A stretch of 37,659 nucleotides of DNA from Macrocybe gigantea. Its lineage: Eukaryota; Basidiomycota; Agaricomycetes; Agaricales; Callistosporiaceae. Every line of letters begins with the position of its first letter. Positions within the stretch are counted from its first letter, which is position 1. The stretch covers positions 1-37,659 of the forward strand of contig SJRY01000331.1 in NCBI GenBank assembly GCA_011319805.1, given 5' to 3'. Under the pieces are notes generated by a model, which worked only from the letters and a program-made list of their open reading frames with translations, ran no database searches and had not been told where the DNA came from. Of this stretch, positions 14,063 through 24,685 are shown in pieces. Made by a program: the position numbers and the translations under genes.

Positions 14063-15300
14063 TTGAGGTCAAGTATGAGTACTGGACCAACTATTACCCC
14101 AACCTATCTCCTCAATGCAACCCTTCTGTTTTCATCTGGGACAAAGACCCCCTGGGACTTGAATTTTACCCCCAACTCCCCCAATGAAGAGAAACTCCTG
14201 AATGACACCCATAATGGAACTCATCGCCACCCTCTTCGCTTTTATTACTATCATCCTTACTACACTCTTCACTGCCAACCCTATTGCCTTAGCCTGGGGC
14301 ACCCTTCGAAACAACCTACAGCAGGCCGAACAGGTTCAGAATGCAACTCAGACTTTGGTCGATGCAATCAAAGAAGAATTGGACTTGGGCAAGAAACCCA
14401 AGAGAATGAAATCGGAACCGCTGGATCCATATAAAGGGGATCCTGGTTTAATTGGAAGTTGGCTTCGACGCATGGAAGTCTACTTTGACAAGGAGGAGAT
14501 CACCAATAAATGGGATATGATCACCTATGCATTGCAATGGATCATGGGAGGCAAGGCTGAACGTGCACAGAACTGGGCGGACTCCAAGCTACAAGAGTGG
14601 CTTGAGTTTAAAACAGAATTGAATGGATGTAGGTAGGAATTCAGAAATCATTCTACCTATAATGATTGGAAACATGGCCGCATCATTACACTGGCAATGG
14701 CTAACACTCCAGAAGTCAGGACAGATACCCTTGGACATCTTCCACTATTCAAGGATTGGGAGAACTTCAAGGCAGAAGCCTGCAAATTCTTCATGGCTAC
14801 AGAGACCTGGAACGATGTAATTATCCAGATTAAGGAACTGTCACAGTGACGATGACCAGTCGAGGACTATATCGTTGAATTCTGGAGCTGGGCTCTCTTG
14901 ACAGAATACAATGATATCACTCTCATCGATATCTTTAAACATGGACTTGACCAAGCACTTGGATGATGTATTATCGAACTAGGAGGTGTCTGTGAGGAGG
15001 ACATCGACTGGTGGTATAAATGCATGATGGAACTGGACTGGCAATATCGCCAGGCCCAAAAGGAATTCAGTGCAAAGGAGTGATTCGCTCCCAAGCAAAC
15101 ACAGAAACAGGCACAGGGAACCACAGCACCTAAGGAGCAAACTCCAGCACTAGTGACTGGTAATGCTCAAGAACAGCCTGACCTGAACACCATGGATGTC
15201 GACCGGATGAGGTGCGAAGGCTGCTGCTTCAGTGCAGACAAAAAGGACATATTGGACATAACTGCCCAATGAACCTCCAGCTGAAATATGTCACATAGAA
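14063..15300 (+). pseudogene. gag remnant of element A
   Basis: Capsid-like gag text in shifting frames: DPYKGDPGLIGSWLRRMEVY and EEITNKWDMITYALQWIMGG near 14420-14550, then a tail ending in a half zinc knuckle (CRQKGHIGHNC, 15233-15265). Its CX2C half lies in another frame. At least one frameshift and several TGA codons interrupt it. The family role is RNA packaging and particle formation; this copy is non-functional. Confidence 0.65.
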
Positions 15301-15509
15301 CATAGAGATGCAGGACGAGACTACTGCCAAAATCGAAGAGCTGAAACAGGGTTTTTAATAGAGCTGGAAAGAAGCACCGCTTCACTGGCTGATTATGTAT
15401 GAATATAAGGAACATTCCTGACCTTAAAGAATATTTCAAATGAGAAGGTGCACAAGAGTTCAGTCTTGTAAAAGGATATATCCTACCCTAGATGGCTCAG
15501 CAGATCTAT

Positions 15510-15828
15510 TGTTATGGATGCCACCCAAAGGACTATTCATTTTCTTATCTTATCTTTCCCACATCCCTTATCTCCCCCATCATGCTGCGCAGCGCGCAGC
15601 CATCGAGTCATCCCACTTCCCTAGTCATCCTGAGTCATCTCCTTCCAGTCTTACTCATCCGCAGTCCACAGCATTGCACAGCCCATGGTCCGTGCTCGAG
15701 TACTGTAATGTATATAAGGACTCCCAGATGTACCAGTAACGCTAGGCTTAATATTCCTTTTGCCATCATCTCAAGACCACTCTCGCACTTAGTCTGCCCA
15801 GTCCTTCTGAGATTCGTCTAGCCTAACA
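15510..15828 (+). repeat. 5' LTR of element B
   Basis: 319 bp, TGTTATGGATG...TAGCCTAACA, with a perfect TGTTA/TAACA terminal inversion. About 90% identical by eye to the 3' LTR, so not a recent insertion. TATATAAG at 15711-15718 is a likely promoter element. Confidence 0.9.
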
Positions 15829-15871
15829 AGATATTAAGCCTCATCGAGACTCGCTCAGACTCACACACACC

Positions 15872-17650
15872 ATGTCACGCTTTATCAAAGACTTGATCAA
15901 CATTCGATGACAAGCGGTCGCCGACCCAGCGAGCACTAGCACGAGCGACGAGAGCACTTGGCTCAGAGAAGTAGACCAGACATTGCAGTCCATGCCATTC
16001 ACAGAGACAGTCCATGCCACCCGCAGAGACACTAGCAATCCAAACAAATGAAAGAGAGAGCGCACGCCTACACCAAGTAGCGATGACGAAGAACAGGCAT
16101 TTCTGAGAGAGTTTGCCTTCACCACCACAGACGAGCCCGCTGAGATCCTCAGCGAAGGAGCAGCACAACTCATTGCAGAACTCTTACTAGAAGGAGAATA
16201 CAGGATAAGCCCAGAAGAGCTGTGGTCAGACCAGAATCTTCTTGCCGAAGAAGAGGATGAACCCATCTGCAAGAAAACGAGAGAAGAACGAACACAAGCC
16301 TGAGACTTTAGGCGACAACAGATCGAGAACTATAATCGCTGAATACAGGAGGAAGACATACTGATACAGAGAGGGCATGACGCACAGAGCGTATGACAGA
16401 ACCAACGAGAACGACACCAGAGTCAAGGACACACAGGAACGAAACCGCCGAACCCCTTCAGAGGACCAATCCGCCGAAGCACTGCATAAGGAAAGAATCG
16501 CACCACCATGGCGAAAGTAAGCAACAATGACTGGGATGAATACTATCAGTGGAGGGAGCGAAAAGGATTACCAAAAACAAACGGACCGACCGCCGCAGAG
16601 TGGGCCGATTTTGAACAAGCTTGTAGAATCGCAGGAGTTGACCTAGACTACTGGAAAGAACAGAGAGAGGAGCGAAGACAGAAACAGCTCCAAGAACAGC
16701 AAGCCCAAGTACAAGCACAGCAGACCCAAGAACAACAGATCTAGGAACAGGAAAACCAAAACCAAGAGAACGACGAAGAAACCCCCCAAAGGATGACGAC
16801 AGAATACAAGGGAATCATCGCTGATCCGAAATCCTTTACAGGAGATTGAACATCCTTCGATATTTGGTGGAGGAAGATGAAACTTTACATAACCGCATAT
16901 GGGGACCTCATGGATACACAGAAGATTGGAGCAGTCCTGTCTAGAATGACCGACAGACCTGGAGCCCACTGGGCGTCAAAGAAGATCGACACCACTACCA
17001 ACCAAAGCACATGGGCCGACTTCATAACCGAGATAGAGACATGATTCAGCAATGTCATGTCGCCATCACAAGCAGGAAGCAAACTATTCAATATCAGACA
17101 AGGGAACCGACCCATCGACGAATTTCTGGATGAATTCGTAGGCCTCGCAGGGAAAGCAGGAATGACAGGAACAGCCCCTCATTTCCTACTCGAGAAGAGC
17201 TTAAACCAAAGGACAGCAGAAGCCATACACTCGATCTCCACACTTCCAACAGATGGAGATGAATATATCAAGACAGTTCAAGTGATTGGACGAAACATCG
17301 ATGAACACAGAAATGTGATGAGAGGAGAATTCACAAGCAATCAGCGCAAGACTGGAAATCCAAGCTGAGGAGCAGGACAGGCCATGGAAGTCGACAAAGT
17401 ACAAAGCAACAACTGCTTCAACTGCAATAAACCAGGACACCTCTCACGAAACTGCCCGGAACCACGAAAAGGAGCAGCAAATGTCACATGTTTCAATTGT
17501 GGCTTAAAGGGACATTATGCATGGAACTGCAAGAAGAAGAAGAAAGGAAAATCCCGGGTCAGAGAAGTGAAAGAAGAAGAAGGAGAGGACGAAGAAGACA
17601 AGGATGAAGGAAGCTCTGACAAAGAGGGTTTTGCTGAAGGGTCCGACTAA
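15872..17650 (+). pseudogene. gag: gag of element B, interrupted by in-frame stops
   Basis: Single reading frame of 593 codons from the ATG at 15872 to TAA at 17648-17650. The N-terminal third (RISPEELWSDQN) is shared with the truncated copy at 12245. The middle is capsid-like (TSFDIWWRKMKLYITAYG; GNRPIDEFLDEFVGLAGKAG). Two CX2CX4HX4C knuckles follow: [14 protein letters not shown] at 17414-17455 and [14 protein letters not shown] at 17489-17530. A Lys then Glu/Asp-rich tail ends the protein. Internal stops: eight TGA, one TAA near 16487 and one TAG near 16742. Arg is expected at most of the TGAs, consistent with former CGA codons. A second ATG at 16508 is in the same frame. Confidence 0.8.
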
Positions 17651-17670
17651 GAGGTGCTAAATCGCGACCC
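17626..17670 (+). promoter_or_regulatory. Candidate -1 ribosomal frameshift signal, gag to pol
   Basis: Heptamer GGGTTTT at 17626-17632 is in the X XXY YYZ register of gag (G GGT TTT). A 6-nt spacer follows, then a hairpin: GGGTCCG (17639-17645) pairs with CG-C-GACCC (17663-17670, one bulged C), loop 17 nt. Pol is open in exactly the -1 frame. The gag stop lies in the hairpin loop. A TGA at 17635 in the pol frame would stop the product in this copy. Confidence 0.65.
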
Positions 17671-20600
17671 ATACAACTGAAACAGACTCGCTTCGATACC
17701 GGATGTAGATCATCCCATACTCTGAAATACACCATTCCTGCCAAGCGATCTGAAGCACCAAGGAAAACCATCCAAGGGGACAAACCACCAAAGAGGAAAG
17801 AACTCGCAGTACTAGTGAGGATACGAACATGAAAAGGAATCACAACGATAACACCGGAAGTCGATAGTGGAGCGGATAGGACCTGCATCAACACCACAAT
17901 AGTAGCAAAAACAGGACTGAAGACATGATGAATCAAGAAGATTCCCATCATAAATGCAGACGAATCACCCAACCGCCAGAAAACAGCAGACCGAGTAGCG
18001 AAGGTCCACATCGACATTAAAGGACACAAGGAGCACATGGAAGCCATTGTACTCGATATCGGAAAAACTGACATGCTACTAGGACATGACTGGCTTGTCT
18101 ACCACAACCCAACAATCAAATGGAGGACAGGAGAAATTGTCTTTGACAGATGCCCTAAAACGTGCAAAATAAACCACCAGACGATTAAGATACAGAAGGT
18201 GGCTGAACCAGTGAAAACCACAGCCAGTGACAAGACAGGAACCCAGATACCCCCATATCTGATCAGATTCAGACACCTCTTCAAGGAAAAGAACTTTGAT
18301 CGCTTACCAGACCACAAAGAATGGGACCATGAAATAAACTTAATGAAGGATGCACCCAAAACGATACTAAGCAAGGTCTATCTGATGACACAGAAAGAAC
18401 TAGAGGAACTAGATGCCTTCATCGAAGAAGGATTATGAACAGGAAAAATACACCCATCAAAATCACCTTATGCAGCACCCTGCTTCTTTCGCAACAAGAA
18501 GGATGGAAGCAAATGACTCATCCAAGACTACCGAGAGATAAACAAATATACGATCAAGGACAAGTTTCTGCTACCACACATCAGCAAGCTCCTCGACATA
18601 CTACAAGAAGCAAAGTACTTTAGCAAGATCGATATTATCTGGGGATACAATAACGTGCACATCTGGAAAGGGGATGAATGGAAGGCAGCCTTTCTAACAG
18701 CAAGAGGACTTTTCGAACCGACAGTCATGTACTTTGGGCAGTGCAACGCACCAGGCACTTTTAGCCGAATGATGGCGAGCCTCTTCCAAGACCAAATACG
18801 AAGGAGAGTGTGCATAATCTATATGGACAACATCATAATCATTGGACAAACATGAGAGGAACTCCAAAAGAACACCATAGAAGTCATGGAAATACTAAAC
18901 AAGGATGACCTGTTCATCAAAGGACCGAAATGCGTCTGGGAATCATCAAAAGTCCCAGTACTAGGATACATTGTAGGAGAAGGGAAGGTAGAAATGGAAC
19001 CAGAAAAGATCACAGCCGTACAATCCTGGCCAACCCCAAAGACGAAGAAAGAACTACAAAAGTTCTTGGGATTCACGAACTTTTACTGATGATTCATCAA
19101 GGGATATGCAAAGGTCACTAAACCCCTGATGGAGTTGACTGGAAACAAAGCATTCCAGTGGACAGACAAACAACAGGATGCTTTCAAGGAGCTAATTCGA
19201 CATATAACCTCGGCACCCATCCTAGCACTACCACAAACAGAAGGAAAATTCCGAGTTGAAACGGACGCCTCAGGATATGCCATTGGAGCGGTACTATCAC
19301 AACAGCAGAAAGGACTGTGGCATCCAATCGCCTTCATTTCAAGATGCATGACCGCAGCAGAACAGAACTATGAAATCTATGACAAAGAACTGCTCGCAAT
19401 AATGGTAGCACTGAAGACATGGAGACAATACCTCCTAGAAGCTCGAGAGAAGTTTGAAATATTGACAGATCACAAGAACCTATCATACTTCCAAAAACCG
19501 CAGCGACTCAATTCGAGACAGATTGGCTGGTACCTGAAATTACAAGAATATGACTATGAACTACAACACATACCAGGAAAAGCGAACAGAAAAGCAAATG
19601 TCTTATCATGAATGGCAGGATATGAAGAAAACCTAGCAGAAAAGGATGACATACAAATGATCAAAGAAGCCACATTCATCCGACATCTGGAAGAGAATAA
19701 TGAATGAGACTTCGAATTTATAATGTTCAAGGATGAACACCTACAAAAAGGGGGAGCAGAAAATAACGAAACAATACAGACAAGGGGAATCATGATGATC
19801 GAATCCCCAAGGATAGAACAAATTCGACAATGCGCACGAAGAGAAACGATCGTAACAACAGGACTGAAGGAAAAACTGCACTGGTTCACAGAGGAAGACC
19901 ACATCATATATGCAGGAGGGAAAATCTACATCCCCCCAGACAACAAACTAAAGGAAGACATCATGTTTGAACACCACAACACTCCCATCGGAGGGCATCC
20001 AGGACAATATCATATGCATGAACTCATAAACCACACCTACTGGTGGCCATCAATGCTAACGGACATTAAAAAATATGTTAATGGATGTGAAACATGTCAA
20101 AGAAACAAAATCATCTGACAAAAGAAACATGTGCCACTACACCCGCATGAGATTCCGCAACAACCATGGGAAGATATTGGAGTAGATCTTATAGGACCGC
20201 TACCCAACTCGAACGGCTTTAATGCCATCACCGCAGTCACAGACCGCCTGACCAAGATGATCCATCTGATTCCCACAAACACTGAACTCACAGCAGAAGG
20301 CCTCACACGACTATACCGAGACAATGTGTGGCGACTTCATGGAATTCCACGAAAGATCATCAGTGACCGAGGACCCCAATTTGCAGCGCGATTCATGACA
20401 GCGCTTCTAAAACTGCTTGGAACAAAGCAAAACCTATCAACGGCCTATCATACACAAACAGATGGACAGGCGGAGCGATCCTATCAGGAGACGGAAGCCT
20501 TCCTCAGAAGCTTCATGAACAACCTACAGGACGATTGGGCAGAATGGATAGCAATTGCAGAGTATCAATACAATGATAAAACACACCAGGGAACAAAGGA

Positions 20601-21276
20601 GACACCATTCTATCTCAACTACGGAATGCACCCCTGGAAGGGAGAACCACAGACAGCAGAAGGGAACAATCCCACAGCAAAGAACTTCATCGAAAAAATG
20701 GACCAAATATGGAAAGAAGCAAATGCTGCACTGCAGTATGTGCAAACACAGGCCAAAGACAATTATGATGCGAGACGAAAACTGGCCTGTGAATACAAGA
20801 AAGGAGATGGGATATGGCTCGAAGCCACCAATATCACAGTCAATCGACCATCAAAAAAGTTATTGGCACTCCGATATGGACCATTCAAGGTGATCAAAAA
20901 GAAAGGAGCCTCAGCATATCGCCTAGAACTCCCAGCATCATGGCAGCTGATACACCCCATGTTCAACGAAGCACTACTCACACCCTACAAAGGACCCTGT
21001 TTCAAGATACAAGAGCGACCATTACCACCACTCCCTGAAATCATAAATGATGAAGAAGAGTACGAGATAGAAGAAATTCTAAAAAGAAAGAAACAAGGAA
21101 AAGGAACACTATTCCTGGTCAAATGGAAAGGATACGGGCATGAGGAGAACACATGGATCAAAGAGAAGGAACTGGAGAATGCGCAGCAGGCTCTGGACCG
21201 CTTCCTAAAGAAGACTATGAACCAGGATAAAAGGACCATAACAAGAGGAAAGAAGACCAAAAATCACACATCATGA
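17626..21276 (+). pseudogene. pol: pol of element B (PR-RT-RNaseH-IN-chromodomain), interrupted by TGA codons
   Basis: One frame throughout. Protease active-site motif VDSGADRTCIN near 17860. RT: KIDIIWGYNN near 18630 and YMDN at 18820-18831, where YxDD is expected; the second Asp is Asn. RNase H near 19230-19600 (FRVETDASGYAIGAVLSQQ, LTDHKNLSYF). Integrase: HHCC zinc domain (EHHNTPIGGHPG, CETCQRNK; 19970-20106) and catalytic DDE core (GVDLIGPLP, IISDRGPQF, TDGQAERSYQETEAFLR; 20178-20500). Chromodomain near 21058-21213 (FLVKWKGYGHEENTWIKE). About a dozen in-frame stops, all TGA, including TGA-TGA pairs near 17926 and 19087. Non-functional here, but the domains are uniformly readable. Confidence 0.85.
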
Positions 21277-21385
21277 CCACCAATGCCCCATCAGCATCGA
21301 CAGCAGCGAGGATAGCTGCGCACCTACCCCCAACTACCCAAGCAACCTCAAGAATCTGGCAAGGATTCTCAATGCTAGCGACTAC

Positions 21386-21670
21386 ATGGACCCCCTTGCC
21401 ATCACACTCGGCGCATATCTGCGCTATGTTATGACCGTCCGCACACACCTTTGGACTGGACAAACCCCCGATGGGACCGGTCCCACAGCAGCAGAACGTA
21501 TCATGCTTCGCGAAGCAATGGAGATGCTTCGCACAGAAAATCAGCGACTTAAACTCCTCGCCACCACACTCCACCACATCTGCTCCTATAATGAAGAGCT
21601 TATTCATATGTGGGCCCCACGTGCCGCAACCGCCTGGGAAACCAATAATGGGTGGGGACAGCTGGACTAG
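21386..21670 (+). CDS. Small ORF downstream of pol in element B
   Basis: 94 codons, uninterrupted, between the chromodomain and the polypurine tract. The centre (REAMEMLRTENQRLKLLAT) looks helical or coiled-coil. No signal peptide or membrane segment, so not envelope-like. I do not recognise it. A different short frame starts at 21273, overlapping the pol stop as ATGA, and runs to about 21435. Whether either is translated is unknown. Confidence 0.45.
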   Translation: MDPLAITLGAYLRYVMTVRTHLWTGQTPDGTGPTAAERIMLREAMEMLRTENQRLKLLATTLHHICSYNEELIHMWAPRAATAWETNNGWGQLD

Positions 21671-21708
21671 GGTCTTTTCGCGAGGACACGAATCTAAAGA
21701 GAGGGTGA

Positions 21709-22029
21709 TGTTACAGACACCACCCAAAGGACTATTCATTTTCTTATCTTATCTTTCCCACATCCCTTATCCTCCCCATCATGCTGCACAGTGTGCAGCC
21801 ATCGAGTCATTCCACTTCCCTAGTCACTCTGAGTCATCTCCTTTCTTAGTCTTACTCATCTGCAGTCTACAGCATTTGCGCAGTCCGTGGTCCGTGCTCG
21901 AGTACTGTAACGTATATAAGAGCTCCTAGATGTACCAGTAGTGCTAGGCTTAATATTCCATTTGCCATCATCTTAAACCACTCTCGCACTTAGTCTGCCT
22001 GAGTCCTTTAAGATTCGTCTAGCCTAACA
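21709..22029 (+). repeat. 3' LTR of element B
   Basis: 321 bp, TGTTACAGACACC...TAGCCTAACA, preceded by a polypurine tract. Differences from the 5' LTR are mostly CG to TG or CA transitions (for example GCGCAGCGCGC against GCACAGTGTGC). Confidence 0.9.
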
Positions 22030-23138
22030 TCAAGGGAGCTCCTTTGATGCTGTATCATCCACAAACTGATGGCCAAATGGAATGAATCAATCAGGAACTT
22101 GAACAGTACCTGAAACTTTTCATGAATCATCAGCAAACTGACTGGGCAGATTGGCTACCTATGGCCAAGTTCTCCTATAACAATCGAATTCATTCGGCAA
22201 CCGGATACTCCCTATTTTACTTAAACCATGGGTGACATCCATATACTGGAAAGAAACCTCCAAAGCATAATGCTAAATCACAGACTGCAGAGGAGTTCAC
22301 TGACATGATGAAGGAGATTCAGACCAAGGCCGAGACCTCTCTGTTAAAAGCTGCAAAGACAATGAAATGGACTTATGACTGGAAACAGAAGCCCACCCGA
22401 GAATATCACGAGGGCAATCAAGTCTGGCTGGAAGGAACAAACATTGCAACTGACTAGCTGACTGATAAGCTTAATGATAAATGGTTTGGTCCCTTCAAAG
22501 TCAAATGGCAAATTGGAGAATCAGCATACGAGCTCGAACTACCAGAACACTGGAAGATACACCCCATCTGAAACGAGTCCGAACTTACCCCGTATATGGC
22601 ACCAGCATTTCCATGACAGAAAGCAGTAACAATTCTTAAATGACCTCCTCCCATCATCGTGGAAGGAGAGAAGTGATACGAAGTGGAGGCTGTAGTAAAT
22701 TCCCAATGGAACAGAGGGAAATTGCAATACAGAGTATACTGGAAGGGCTATCCTATGGAAGATGCCACTTGGGAACCCGCTGAAAATGTCAACGAAGATG
22801 TGCCAAACATGGTCATGAAATTTCATCGCAAGAATCCTAAGGTGCCATCCCTAGAAAAAGGACAATGTCAATTGCTGCCCCGATCTGTGCCAAAGAAAGT
22901 CATGCAAACCTGTCTCTATCAAACCCAGTCACCGAAGGTCCTCTTCGACCACACAGCTAATGAAATCTGGGTCTACCCATGTGGTCAGCAAATGAAGATG
23001 CTACCAAAGAAGGAGACCCTTACCAGCTGGATGGCAGACCTGAAAGAAGTTGAAGACCACTTGGACGTGGCCTGGCAGGCATGGCAGCAGCAACGGAATC
23101 AAAAAATCATAGGCAAGGATGAGTGCAAGCAGAACTAG
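22030..23138 (+). pseudogene. Integrase C-terminal part and chromodomain of element A
   Basis: Starts abruptly inside the integrase core with YHPQTDGQME, then WADWLPMAKFSYNN, FGPFKVKWQIGESAYELEL and a chromodomain (QYRVYWKGYPMEDATWEPAE, about 22690-22830). From 22683 to 23138 the frame is open. The upstream part has several TGA codons. Upstream pol of this element is missing. Confidence 0.7.
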
Positions 23139-23195
23139 AAGAATGACAAGGAAGAAGAACGTGATTGCGAGGACACAATCCCTAAAGGGGGGGAA

Positions 23196-23612
23196 TGTTA
23201 CGATTTCAGGACTTATCATTATTTTAATCACAGGTACGTGACTCAAGAACCACATGACGAACACATGATGCAAAGCACGATGCAACATACAGGATACAAT
23301 GTGACGACTCAAGACAACCCTATAACAATGATGCGTCAGCGCTGACTAGGGCATAGGGTTATTGTGCAGCACCTGCAGGATACCACGAGGAATGCAGCAG
23401 AATCCTTACTCATTCAATTTAGGATAGGGGGTTGCATGTAATACGAGGATAGTATAGTTGTGGTCTGTGCTCAGGAGTCATAATGTATAAATAGCTAAAA
23501 TCGTGTACAGTAGAACCCAGCTTCGAGCTGGCTAGAAATAGCATTCTTCTCCCTGCCTCTCACATCTGAATTAGTTAGAGTGACTTGCATGCAGATTTGG
23601 TTTTGCATAGCA
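23196..23612 (+). repeat. 3' LTR of element A
   Basis: 417 bp matching 12860-13275, preceded by the polypurine tract AAAGGGGGGGAA. Richer in CG than its 5' partner at many aligned sites. Confidence 0.85.
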
Positions 23613-23991
23613 ATTCTACCACCTATCGTGGCTTCCTGTGTTTGTAGATCTGGATGATATAATATGTAACATGGATGATTTGGTCGATAGTATGTGAGGG
23701 GTGAAATGGGCACTGTTGTCAAACCAGGATATGAAATGTCTTCTTCATAGGATATGGGGTCTACAGAATTGGGTGAGTAGAATTGCATTGCATGGTTTTA
23801 TTGAAGAAGTGGCAAAGTACACAGGACCTGAGGAAGCAGGAGAGAGGCAGCAAATACTAGAATGGTAGTGACAGAAAGGGTTGGGACTACTGATGGATCA
23901 GGGCAGGGCAGATATCCTGGACAGTTTGAGGATTTTGGTGGAAGCATTGAGTAATGAAGACACCAATGAGGAGGAGGTCATGGGCATCCAG

Positions 23992-24022
23992 TTACTGTCC
24001 TTTTCAGGCAAGTTTGCACATG
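23992..24022 (+). repeat. Left arm of perfect 31-nt inverted repeat
   Basis: Begins TTACTGTCCTTTTCAGGC and is the exact reverse complement of 24389-24419. The arms are 366 bp apart, and weaker similarity extends outward on both sides. Confidence 0.85.
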
Positions 24023-24388
24023 ACATTTCTCACAAGAAAAAAACTCCTGAAACAGTGGCTCATAACTTGACAAGGACTAGGTGCAACTTGCCAAAACACA
24101 TACCAGTCACATTGGAAGGACTTGTGGAACCCGTTCCATACTGACCGAGGGATGTAGGATGACATTTCAGAGTTTCAGGATTTTGGAGTTTGGGACTTTT
24201 AGCAGGGGTGTAAATCTTTGGAATTTGTTCACCACTTCATTCTGAGTGTCTGCAGCCCTTGGTCTATGCAGAACAGATACCACCACCCCTTGTGATGCAA
24301 CTGATATGTGTTTCAGTGAGTTGCACTGAGTTGTTGTCATACACAATCAAGTCCAATTCAGGATGGCTTTTTTTTCATAGAAAACTAT

Positions 24389-24419
24389 CATGTGCAAACT
24401 TGCCTGAAAAGGACAGTAA
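24389..24419 (-). repeat. Right arm of perfect 31-nt inverted repeat
   Basis: Exact reverse complement of 23992-24022. Both arms read LLSFSGKFAH in one frame of their own strand, suggesting inverted copies of a coding repeat rather than a terminal inverted repeat of a small transposon. Confidence 0.85.
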
Positions 24420-24685
24420 ACAGGCTATGAAGTCATATCTCAGGAAGGAAAGGGAAGTCATATGGTCGGCACTTGTCCAGGCTTTGCATCTATATGCCTT
24501 TTTCTATGATGACTAGGATGACATCTCAATTCCTTATACATGTTCTTTTTCTATCACCTGAATTTCAGATACATGCCATACAAGGGTATAATCACGTCAA
24601 GAGCAATGAGGAGAACGAGCTACCAATACAAAATAATTGAATAAACAATGTTCCGAATTCATGTAGATCTTCCGGATTCCTCGAT

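Larger units (their letters stand above)
15510..22029 (+). mobile_element. Element B: Ty3/gypsy chromovirus-type LTR retrotransposon
   Basis: About 6.5 kb, complete in domain order: LTR, gag with two zinc knuckles, protease, RT, RNase H, integrase, chromodomain, small extra ORF, polypurine tract (AAAGAGAGGGTGA, 21696-21708), LTR. Gag occupies one frame from 15872 to 17650 and pol one frame from 17626 to 21276, with no indel across about 5.4 kb. All damage is base substitution: about 20 nonsense codons, all TGA except one TAA and one TAG. It sits inside element A, same orientation, without a matching target duplication (TCTAT before, TCAAG after). Confidence 0.9.
12860..23612 (+). mobile_element. 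Element A: degenerate Ty3/gypsy chromodomain retrotransposon, internally deleted
   Basis: Bounded by direct LTRs of about 416 bp. Order inside: leader, gag remnant (about 14060-15290), then element B, then the last part of integrase and a chromodomain (22030-23138), a polypurine tract (AAAGGGGGGGAA, 23184-23195) and the 3' LTR. Protease, RT, RNase H and the N-terminal part of integrase are absent from A. The B insertion site therefore coincides with a deletion of roughly the middle of pol, and no target duplication flanks B. Both frames carry stops and shifts; the element is inactive by itself. Confidence 0.8.
23613..24685. other. Repeat-like DNA with an inverted repeat; no host gene resolved
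   Basis: Low-CpG composition like the retroelements. An open frame on the plus strand (about 23881-24144, LLSFSGKFAHDISHKKK) has a diverged counterpart on the minus strand (LLSFSGKFAHDSFL near 24380-24420). Perhaps two copies of one repetitive gene in opposite orientation. Family not recognised. Confidence 0.45.

Noticed and set aside
15872..21276. TGA as a sense codon (recoded stop) in element B
   Set aside because: TGA stands where Arg is expected, varies between copies as CAA, CGA or TGA, and host genes here (oxidoreductase, GH92) end with TGA. Decay explains it better.
21386..21670. Envelope-like gene for element B
   Set aside because: No signal peptide, membrane segment or Cys pattern; kept only as a small ORF.
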